NCBI GenBank assembly: GCA_030688705.1
Contig: JAUYJH010000116.1
Location: 1-9,621, forward strand
From: Deltaproteobacteria bacterium
GTDB taxonomy: Bacteria > UBA10199 > SPLOWO2-01-44-7
Direction of reading: 5' to 3'
Length of the DNA: 9,621 bases
The notes under the pieces were generated by a model that was not told the DNA's origin, did not search any database, and was given only the letters and a program-made list of their open reading frames with translations. The position numbers and the translations under genes are program-made. Below, piece by piece: positions 1 through 5,896 of the stretch (its first letter is position 1; each line of letters opens with the position of its first letter).

Positions 1-169
1 TTGAATGCAGAATTACGAGCAACCGGCGGGGTATTGCGATCTTCGGTCTATCGCCGCATGTAGCGGCGATCAAGACCAGGGTGGCTGATCTGGACTCCCT
101 CAAGCACACTCTTGGACTCCGTAAAGGCCAAGACTCCGGCTTGAAGCTCTTTACTCCTGTAAGGGAGTG
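1..169 (-). other. non-coding tail downstream of the TR (possible DGR RNA spacer)
   Basis: I see no convincing gene here. On the minus strand this stretch directly follows the template repeat, where the well-studied Bordetella phage DGR carries a structured spacer of roughly 140 nt that binds Avd-RT and primes cDNA synthesis. Visible structure includes a perfect 8-bp inverted repeat around a 5-nt loop (50-70), a 5-bp stem (153-157 with 164-168) and a repeated GACTCC motif. The role is inferred from position only. A short plus-strand frame is open from base 1 to a stop at 61-63 and could be the end of an upstream gene, but nothing supports that. Confidence 0.35.
50..70. repeat. perfect 8-bp inverted repeat (hairpin)
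   Basis: ATCGCCGC (50-57) pairs perfectly with GCGGCGAT (63-70) around a 5-nt loop. No T-run follows on either strand, so it does not look like an intrinsic terminator. It lies 100 bp beyond the TR on the minus strand and may be part of a structured DGR RNA. Confidence 0.55.
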
Positions 170-306
170 CTGGGGCGACGCCGACAACGAAGACGCGACC
201 CGGAACCCTATATTGTTGTTGCGATTCTCGGGGTCGTTGTTGTTGCGGTAAGACGCGCGCAGGTTGTCTGGATTATTGTTGATCCACGAACCGCCGCGAA
301 GAACCT
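170..306 (-). repeat. DGR template repeat (TR)
   Basis: This 137-bp segment aligns without gaps to 1803-1939 (offset 1633) with 121 identities. All 16 mismatches fall where the minus strand of this copy has A (plus-strand T at 213, 214, 217, 219, 220, 226, 234, 237, 238, 240, 241, 244, 265, 269, 273, 274). Half of its 32 adenines are changed in the VR and none of its 105 other bases, which fixes this copy as the template and the other as the recipient. Read in the VR frame it is rich in AAC/AAT codons (Asn runs at the variable sites), as is typical of DGR templates. It starts 7 nt after the reverse transcriptase stop codon. The RNA copied from it is the expected substrate of the RT-Avd complex. 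Confidence 0.96.
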
Positions 307-313
307 CTTTCGA

Positions 314-1379
<1,066 letters not shown>

Positions 1380-1383
<4 letters not shown>

Positions 1384-1724
1384 TTTTTTTGTTTTTGCTG
1401 TTTGATCCAACCGCCTAATTGAACGCCTATTTCATCCAGCTTTTTCGAAACGACTTCATAGCGGTGGAGATCAAGCAATTTCAAGTCTTTGCACAAGCGG
1501 ACATAATGGCGAGCCTGTTCCAACTTGATATTGGTTTTTTGTAAGAGGGGCAATTTTTGAATGGAATAAACGGCTTCCAAAAGAAGTTCGAGCGAATCAA
1601 AAGAAACGTTTTCTAGCCGTTCTCCCAGCAAATATCTTTCAGACTTCGGAAATTTGGCAACCTGAGGGAGAAGATACAGCAGGAAATCATACACCTTTGT
1701 TATGATTTGTGGAGACTGTTGCAT
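1380..1724 (-). CDS. avd: DGR accessory variability determinant (Avd-like four-helix bundle)
   Basis: This 114-aa protein matches the Avd / four-helix-bundle family found beside DGR reverse transcriptases. Avd forms a basic pentameric barrel that binds the RT and its RNA template and is needed for mutagenic homing. Recognisable pieces are IITKVYDFLLYLLPQVAKFP, SERYLLGERLE, the LKLLDLHRYE stretch and the C-terminal DEIGVQLGGWIKQQ. The C-terminus is very lysine-rich. I chose the ATG at 1724. A TTG at 1754 lies inside the upstream hairpin and would add ten unlikely residues. The ATG comes directly after the T-run of that hairpin, and no good Shine-Dalgarno sequence is visible. The stop TGA overlaps the RT start GTG by four bases, which suggests translational coupling. 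Confidence 0.9.
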
Positions 1725-1765
1725 AAAAAACTTGGTCCCATTTGTTTGCCACAAATGGGACCAAG
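1725..1765 (-). terminator. 15-bp perfect hairpin with T-run between variable protein and avd
   Basis: Positions 1731-1745 and 1751-1765 form a perfect 15-bp inverted repeat with a 5-nt loop. On the minus strand it is followed at once by six T and then the avd ATG. This has the form of an intrinsic terminator or attenuator for the variable-protein transcript. It sits 37 bp past the VR end. Some DGRs need a hairpin just downstream of the VR for target recognition, so it could also serve homing. Both roles are inferred. Confidence 0.8.
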
Positions 1766-1796
1766 GGTAAAAGAGTAAAAGGACAAAGGATAATGA

Positions 1797-2723
1797 TTAG
1801 TCCTGGGGCGACGCCGACAACGAAGACGCGACCCGGAACCCTATAACGTAGAGGCGATCCTCGGGGACGAAGCCGTAGCGGTAAGACGCGCGCAGGTAGT
1901 CCGGAACATTGTTGATCCACGAACCGCCGCGAAGAACCTTATACTGGCCATGAGCAGGACCAATCGGATCCGTTACAGATCCATTAGGATAGCCACCATA
2001 CCAATCACCCTGCCATTCCCAGACTTGTCCCATTAAATGTCTTAAACCATTTGCAAGTGTCGGATATTTTGGATCATCTACTTCAATGGTTGCTCCAGCA
2101 TCAAAATGGGCTTCTTCCTTTTTCATTTTTCCGCTCGGAGTTGCATAGTCGTGAAGTTTTCTTTCACCTTGAACAACACGGGCCGCATATTCAAATTCGG
2201 CTTCTCTCAGCAATCTCACATTATGCAATGCCGCATATACAAAAGCACCATACCAACTGACATTCACTGCCGGTTGTTGAGGGCGATCAAAATTGGCGGG
2301 GGGATTGTGATCCGGAATATGAACCATTTTCAAAGCACCCATTAATATTCTCGATCCTCCAATGGCCATCTCTTCATCTTGAGAAAATAACGAATCCAAA
2401 ACGCTGCCTGCCGCAGTCCGTATCTCGCCCATCGAACCACCCAAGGCCAATAGTTTTTCTTCGCCAGTTTGGACATGAGAGCCGATCAGTGCAAAACGAT
2501 TTGTTTTTAAACTATCGACAACAAAGGTTCCATAGGCGTCATTCGTCACCGGATTGCGACCCATTTTGAAGGCAGAAACGGTTACTTCATGAGGATTGGT
2601 ATCTTCAAAATCTCTTCCCCCCATCGTGAAAGTGCCACCAGGCAACGTTACTAAACTCGGGGCCAGTGTCGCAAAATTTGCGGCCCCCATACCTGCCAAA
2701 TCCGCTCCCATAATAATGCTCAT
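1797..2723 (-). CDS. DGR variable protein, FGE-sulfatase/C-type-lectin fold
   Basis: A 308-aa protein of the formylglycine-generating-enzyme (SUMF1) fold, the commonest DGR target fold. Family motifs in order: LPGGTFTMGG (27-36), HEVTVSAFKMGRNPVTN (45-61), PAVNVSWYGAFVYAA (151-165), LLREAEFEYAARV (171-183), NGLRHLMGQVWEWQGDWYG (225-243), VLRGGSW (263-269) and GFRVA (295-299). It has no cysteine, so the copper-binding Cys pair of true FGE is missing; a binding role is likely rather than sulfatase activation. Codons 262-307 are the VR. Compared with the TR-encoded version, ten residues are changed: 273, 276, 283-286, 289 and 291-293. Residues about 70-140 form an extra segment between conserved blocks. 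I see no signal peptide or membrane segment, so export is unclear. The ATG has a good AAAAGGAG site 8 nt upstream. The ligand is unknown. Confidence 0.93.
   Translation of the reverse strand: MSIIMGADLAGMGAANFATLAPSLVTLPGGTFTMGGRDFEDTNPHEVTVSAFKMGRNPVTNDAYGTFVVDSLKTNRFALIGSHVQTGEEKLLALGGSMGEIRTAAGSVLDSLFSQDEEMAIGGSRILMGALKMVHIPDHNPPANFDRPQQPAVNVSWYGAFVYAALHNVRLLREAEFEYAARVVQGERKLHDYATPSGKMKKEEAHFDAGATIEVDDPKYPTLANGLRHLMGQVWEWQGDWYGGYPNGSVTDPIGPAHGQYKVLRGGSWINNVPDYLRASYRYGFVPEDRLYVIGFRVASSLSASPQD
1803..1939 (-). repeat. DGR variable repeat (VR)
   Basis: This is the recipient copy of the TR at 170-306, at the 3' end of the variable-protein gene. It ends one codon before the stop. The 3'-most 40 bp or so on the coding strand (about 1803-1843) are identical to the TR, GC-rich and nearly free of A. 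This is where an IMH (initiation of mutagenic homing) element would be expected. The first mismatch beyond it (1802 against 169) and the flanking divergence mark the repeat edge. Confidence 0.95.
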
Positions 2724-2730
2724 GATATTT

Positions 2731-2735
2731 CTCCT
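2731..2735 (-). promoter_or_regulatory. ribosome binding site of the variable-protein gene
   Basis: On the minus strand AGGAG is followed by seven bases and the ATG at 2723. This strong Shine-Dalgarno sequence decides the start codon. It lies only about 13 bp after a hairpin (2749-2765). Confidence 0.7.
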
Positions 2736-2740
2736 TTTAA

Positions 2741-2765
2741 AAAATTAAGGCAGAACTCCTCTGCC
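2741..2765 (-). terminator. hairpin with T-rich tail in the variable-protein leader
   Basis: GGCAGA (2749-2754) and TCTGCC (2760-2765) form a 6-bp stem with a 5-nt loop. On the minus strand a T-rich tail (TTAATTTTTT) follows. It may end the protease operon transcript (stop at 2853). There is little room for a promoter between it and the ribosome binding site at 2731-2735, so it may instead act as a leader attenuator for the DGR. Confidence 0.5.
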
Positions 2766-2852
2766 ATCAATCAAGTTGTCGTCTGCCACAAAATAAAGTT
2801 GCTAACTATTTTGAGTTTTTTTGATTATTTTTTCTTTATTGAAATCAATCAC

Positions 2853-3248
2853 TTACAAAGGCTCTGTGACAAGGTGACCGGCCTTATAATCAACAGTGAC
2901 CCGAAACCGTCTGAAAAAATCGAGACCGATGAGGGCTTTAATTCCCCACGATTTTTCAAAGTGAGAGACATAAACTGTTAGGTCGGAGATCAAATGGGAA
3001 CAAATCTCAACCTGAGGGAGAACAATTCTGCCATATTTTTGAGTTTGAAGACCGGGTTTTAATGCGACATCTTTTTTGGTTTCTTCCAGAAATCCGGCAA
3101 ATTGAAGGGCTTCGTCAGAGAATTCTGTTGCTGGAGCCCCCGTATCAAGAAGTGCGAGAAAATCACGAATAATGCCATCCTTGCCGGCAACAAAAATCGT
3201 CAAAAAAATATAACGCTGACTCGAATCAAAAGTGGTTATGTTCTGCAT
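2853..3248 (-). CDS. retropepsin-like aspartic protease (clan AA)
   Basis: This single-domain protein of 131 aa has the retropepsin-type active site ALLDTGAPATEF (Asp35-Thr-Gly-Ala) and the later hydrophobic IKALIGLDFFRRFRVTVDY block (about 102-120), which matches the second conserved region of bacterial retropepsin-like proteases. Such one-domain enzymes work as homodimers, each giving one catalytic Asp. No signal peptide is seen, so it is probably cytoplasmic. The ATG at 3248 has AGGAGG seven to eight nt upstream. The start lies inside the end of the preceding gene (23-bp overlap), so the two are probably co-translated. The substrate is unknown. Confidence 0.85.
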   Translation of the reverse strand: MQNITTFDSSQRYIFLTIFVAGKDGIIRDFLALLDTGAPATEFSDEALQFAGFLEETKKDVALKPGLQTQKYGRIVLPQVEICSHLISDLTVYVSHFEKSWGIKALIGLDFFRRFRVTVDYKAGHLVTEPL

Positions 3249-3471
3249 GCGCTCTCAATCCTCCTGGAAATTGGCACTCTCCTGTATAGCGAAAAGCACA
3301 ATCTTTATTTATTGCCGGCAGTCGAAACACCTCTTGATCATCTTTGGAGTGCCTTACAACAACACCTGCTTTAACGCCGCCAAACTGATCTGTTTCATAC
3401 TCCACAATCAACAGCCACTCATCCGGATATGCCTTTTTCATCTCTTCCCATGTCATTTTTTGTTGGTTCAT
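3226..3471 (-). CDS. small conserved-looking protein, partner of the aspartic protease
   Basis: An 81-aa acidic protein beginning MNQQKMTWEEMKKAYPDEW. It contains WLLIVEYETD, GVVVRHSKDDQEVFRLP and AFRYTGE blocks. From memory, short proteins of this type (YPDEW followed by ...VxxHSxxxxEVYR and a YTGE box) are often encoded directly upstream of a clan AA aspartic protease, notably in cyanobacteria; I could not check this. The ATG at 3471 has GGAGG five nt upstream. An in-frame ATG 45 nt earlier lies in an intergenic repeat and is a poor choice. The last eight codons overlap the protease gene. It may be a substrate, regulator or antitoxin-like partner of the protease; none of these is shown. Confidence 0.75.
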   Translation of the reverse strand: MNQQKMTWEEMKKAYPDEWLLIVEYETDQFGGVKAGVVVRHSKDDQEVFRLPAINKDCAFRYTGECQFPGGLRAHAEHNHF

Positions 3472-3490
3472 GTGTCCTCCCGTTATTTGT

Positions 3491-3530
3491 CCCCTCACCC
3501 CAACCCTCTCCCTCAAGGGGAGAGGGAGAT
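3491..3530. repeat. GC-rich interspersed repeat with 9-bp hairpin
   Basis: CCCTCTCCC (3504-3512) and GGGAGAGGG (3518-3526) form a 9-bp stem with a 5-nt loop, preceded by CCCCTCACCCCAA. This CCCTCACCCCAACCCTCTCCC-type sequence is a familiar intergenic repeat in many bacterial genomes. It lies between the dinB stop and the protease operon. It has no T-run, so terminator function is doubtful. Confidence 0.6.
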
Positions 3531-3540
3531 TTGAAATGTG

Positions 3541-4749
3541 CTAAATCCTAACCCGAAAAGAACCAGTGGGCAATTTTTGTTTTAACCGATCCAAACTGCT
3601 ATAAAATCTCTCCCACCTTTCAGACTTGGCGGTTCGAAATAAATCAAGTTGCGGCGTTTTCTGAATTAAATTTTGCGCCGTAAAACCGATCAGACGGACC
3701 GGCTTACGGCGGACCACCAGAGGCTTCATCAATGTTTCAGCCTGACCTGACAAAACGCGATCAAAATGACTCGGTTCCGGAATGGTTTTGGAAACCCCGC
3801 TGGTTGTGAAATCAGCGTAACGGACAAAGACGCAAATACGTCTGGCGTAGAGATTTTCTCCTCGCAATTTTTGGCCCACTTTTTCTATCAAACAAAATAA
3901 TTTGCGCCGGATCGTTTCCCAATCGCTCACATCTTCTTCAAAAGTCTCCTGTTTGCCGACCGACTTGATGACTTCCGTCACCTCCAGCTCCCAAGTATCT
4001 TTCCCCATCGCCTTGGATTTTAAAAAAGGACCATAAATTCCAAAAGAGGTGCGGAGCAATGAAGAGGGAATGGCCGCCAATTGCCCCAGCGTTAAAATCC
4101 CCATGCTCTTGAGCCGCTCCCCTATTTGGGGACCGATCCCCGGCATTGTTTCCACCGGAAAGGGGGACAAAAATTTTGCCTCGGCCCCTTTGGGGACCTC
4201 CATCATGCCGCACGGCTTGGCTAGTTTGGAAGCCATTTTGGAAACCGACTGCGAACCGGCAATGCCGATGGAAACGGAAAGCCCCGTGTCGGCAAAAACA
4301 GCCCCGTGGATTTTTTCAGCCGCCCTCCGAAAAGTTCCGTAAATTCTTTCACAGCCGGTTAAGTCAAGATACGACTCATCCACCGAGGCTTGCGCCACCA
4401 CCGGCGCCATATCATTCAAAATATTTTGAACCTTTTCGGAATATTCGGCATAGGCCTCAAAATCGGCCGCAAGAAAAATGGCGTTGGGGCATTTTTGCCT
4501 TGCTTGTTGCCACGGCATGCCGGTTGTCACCCCAAAACGCTTGGCTTCGTAAGAGGCCGCCGCCACCACACCCCGCCGGGAGTTGCGGCCGCCAACGATT
4601 ACCGGTTTATTTTTCAATTTTGGATTTTTGATCTGTTCGACCGAGGCAAAGAAGGCATCCAAATCGACATGAAAAAAGGTGCGATGACTCCCCGCCGAGA
4701 CGGTGCAGGCCCTGGGGCGGATTTGTAATTTTTTGTCGCATTCCATCAT
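3541..4749 (-). CDS. dinB: DNA polymerase IV (Y-family, DinB)
   Basis: A Y-family translesion polymerase of 402 aa. The palm motif FHVDLDAFFASVEQ carries the first catalytic Asp (29) and the steric-gate Phe (34). SVDESYLDLTG carries the second catalytic pair, Asp124-Glu125. PGIGPQIGERL is the thumb helix-hairpin-helix, and a full little-finger domain follows. QLDLF at about 367-371 is a canonical beta-clamp binding motif, but it lies some 30 residues before the C-terminus rather than at the extreme end as in E. coli. It extends lesion-blocked primers at a cost in fidelity. I chose the ATG at 4749 because it overlaps the lexA stop as ATGA. About 20 residues precede the conserved palm block, slightly more than usual. 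Co-transcription with lexA puts it under SOS control. Confidence 0.93.
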   Translation of the reverse strand: MMECDKKLQIRPRACTVSAGSHRTFFHVDLDAFFASVEQIKNPKLKNKPVIVGGRNSRRGVVAAASYEAKRFGVTTGMPWQQARQKCPNAIFLAADFEAYAEYSEKVQNILNDMAPVVAQASVDESYLDLTGCERIYGTFRRAAEKIHGAVFADTGLSVSIGIAGSQSVSKMASKLAKPCGMMEVPKGAEAKFLSPFPVETMPGIGPQIGERLKSMGILTLGQLAAIPSSLLRTSFGIYGPFLKSKAMGKDTWELEVTEVIKSVGKQETFEEDVSDWETIRRKLFCLIEKVGQKLRGENLYARRICVFVRYADFTTSGVSKTIPEPSHFDRVLSGQAETLMKPLVVRRKPVRLIGFTAQNLIQKTPQLDLFRTAKSERWERFYSSLDRLKQKLPTGSFRVRI

Positions 4750-5351
4750 CTGAACTTTCTCAAAATGGCGATGACCACTCCCTGAATTTGACACTCTTCT
4801 TCTTTGCAAAAAATGGGGGCCATGGTCGGGTTGGCCGGCTGGAGGCGGACCCCCCCCTTTTTTTCCCGATAAAACTTTTTGAGAGTCGCCTCGCTCCCGT
4901 TCAGCAAAGCCACCACCGTTTCACCGGCATCGGCGGTATCGCGCCGCTCCACCACCACGTAATCACCATCGCGGATATGTTCTTCGATCATCGAATCTCC
5001 CCGCACCCGCAAAACATAAGTGTCTTTGCGCCCAACCAGCGACGGCGGCAGTTCGATGGTCTCTTCTTGTTCAATGGCCTCGATCGGATGGCCGGCGGCA
5101 ATCACCCCCAAGAGGGGAACAACCAAATTCAAGGAGGAGGATTCGTGGTCAACCACCTCTAAGGAGCGATTCGCGTTCCACCGCCGGCTTAAGTAACCTT
5201 TTTGAACCAATTGACTTACATGATGGTGGATAGTAGAGACGGCGGACAATTTGAAATGTTTGGCGATTTCTTCAAGGCTTGGGGCATAATCATGGGTTTC
5301 AGTAAATTTAACAATAAAATCATAAACTTGGCTTTGTCTTTTGGTCAACAT
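4746..5351 (-). CDS. lexA: LexA SOS repressor
   Basis: A 201-aa LexA of normal length. The N-terminal winged helix-turn-helix runs from MLTKRQSQVYDFI to about residue 65 (PSLEEIAKHFKLSAVSTIHHHV). The self-cleavage bond is Ala86-Gly87 in LGVIAAGHP. The S24-type peptidase domain has the nucleophile Ser120 (VRGDSM) and general base Lys158 (EATLKKF). RecA-stimulated autocleavage inactivates the repressor after DNA damage. The gene heads a lexA-dinB operon with a 4-bp ATGA overlap. No Shine-Dalgarno sequence precedes the ATG, and the predicted transcription start falls at the start codon, suggesting a leaderless mRNA. An inverted repeat in its promoter probably lets LexA control itself. Confidence 0.96.
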   Translation of the reverse strand: MLTKRQSQVYDFIVKFTETHDYAPSLEEIAKHFKLSAVSTIHHHVSQLVQKGYLSRRWNANRSLEVVDHESSSLNLVVPLLGVIAAGHPIEAIEQEETIELPPSLVGRKDTYVLRVRGDSMIEEHIRDGDYVVVERRDTADAGETVVALLNGSEATLKKFYREKKGGVRLQPANPTMAPIFCKEEECQIQGVVIAILRKFR

Positions 5352-5768
5352 GCGTCGAGAATATTCGAATACAAATCGAAAGTCAACGGCCTTTTTTTGA
5401 TAATCTTTTTACTGACGGGGTGCGGGCCAGAAATGGAAAGCGGTGTCCCGGACGTCGGCAACAATCAGGTTGTGTCGACCAACCCGGTGATTCTCACCGT
5501 CGCCCCCACCGCGGCCCCCAGAGGCGGCACGGTCATTATTAATGGCATCGGCTTTTCGATTGTTCCGGAAGAAAATATTGTCTTCACGGGGGGGGCCGGC
5601 GTTTCCGCGCAAAGCTGGGGTCTTCTCGATCCGCCGGTTAACGGCGCTTCAGAGACCATCACCTTTCAAGTGCCGCAGGGAGCCGCCATCGGCACCGGCC
5701 CGATTTTTGTCACCCTCACCTCCGGCTTGACAACCAACACCGACATACAATTTACTGTGGCCCCTTAA
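5328..5768 (+). CDS. putative lipoprotein with IPT/TIG domain
   Basis: The clear part is a lipoprotein signal, KVNGLFLIIFLLTGC, with lipobox LTGC and its Cys codon at 5421. A single IPT/TIG (immunoglobulin-like) domain follows: PVILTVAPTAAPRGGTVIINGIGF at its start, and a strand pattern ending in DIQFTVAP. It should be lipid-anchored on the periplasmic or outer face. The start is unresolved. No ATG or GTG lies within 120 nt of the Cys codon. TTG at 5397 leaves only eight residues. TTG at 5328 or 5334 gives about 30 residues before Cys, with a basic n-region, and overlaps the divergent lexA start. The frame is open much further, to ATG 5292 and 5202, across the lexA coding strand. I used 5328. 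The ligand and role are unknown. Confidence 0.7.
   Translation: MALSFGQHASRIFEYKSKVNGLFLIIFLLTGCGPEMESGVPDVGNNQVVSTNPVILTVAPTAAPRGGTVIINGIGFSIVPEENIVFTGGAGVSAQSWGLLDPPVNGASETITFQVPQGAAIGTGPIFVTLTSGLTTNTDIQFTVAP
5358..5386 (-). promoter_or_regulatory. lexA promoter with candidate LexA operator
   Basis: On the minus strand TTGACT (5381-5386) and TATTCT (5358-5363) are a near-consensus -35 and -10 pair 17 bp apart. The 17-bp spacer (5364-5380) is exactly TTCGA-N7-TCGAA, an inverted repeat and a good candidate LexA box. The -10 ends 6 nt before the ATG, so transcription should begin about at the A of the start codon. Confidence 0.75.
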
Positions 5769-5896
5769 TGAAAATTCTAAATCCTAAATTCGAAACCCTA
5801 AACAAATCACAAATCCTAAATTTCAAATCCCAAACGGTTTGGAATTTGATGAATTAGAATTTGTTTAGAATTTAGAGATTAGAACTTAGAATTTTT
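5769..5896. repeat. AT-rich heptamer repeat block with inverted arms
   Basis: This 128-bp spacer is built from degenerate 7-bp units of the type AAATCCT on its left half and their reverse complement (AGAATTT-like) on its right half. The centre is a near-perfect 12-bp inverted repeat, CAAATCCCAAAC against GTTTGGAATTTG, with one mismatch. The whole could fold into one long imperfect hairpin. It separates the lipoprotein from the kinase gene. Similar heptamer spacers occur in many uncultivated bacterial genomes. It may also hold the kinase promoter, which I cannot place; no clear ribosome binding site precedes the ATG at 5897. Confidence 0.7.

Noticed and set aside
40..50. Single GACCGAAGATC-like unit as another heptamer array
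   Set aside because: There is only one unit, with no 7-bp periodicity.
1..63. Short plus-strand frame as the end of an upstream gene
   Set aside because: Twenty codons are too few to judge, and no family is recognisable.
1687..1920. Second minus-strand frame across the VR and hairpin
   Set aside because: It is out of frame with the variable protein, has no ribosome binding site and crosses the hairpin; it is a shadow.
1797..2723. Active formylglycine-generating enzyme
   Set aside because: The protein has no cysteine, so the catalytic pair of FGE is absent, and its C-terminus is a DGR variable repeat.
2800..2852. Promoter for the DGR operon (TTGATT followed by AT-rich sequence)
   Set aside because: The spacing to any -10-like hexamer is 15 bp or ambiguous in a very AT-rich stretch, so I could not support a position.
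4049..4728. Plus-strand reading frames opposite dinB
   Set aside because: They are antisense shadows of a well-conserved polymerase gene, with low-complexity Pro/Arg-rich translations.
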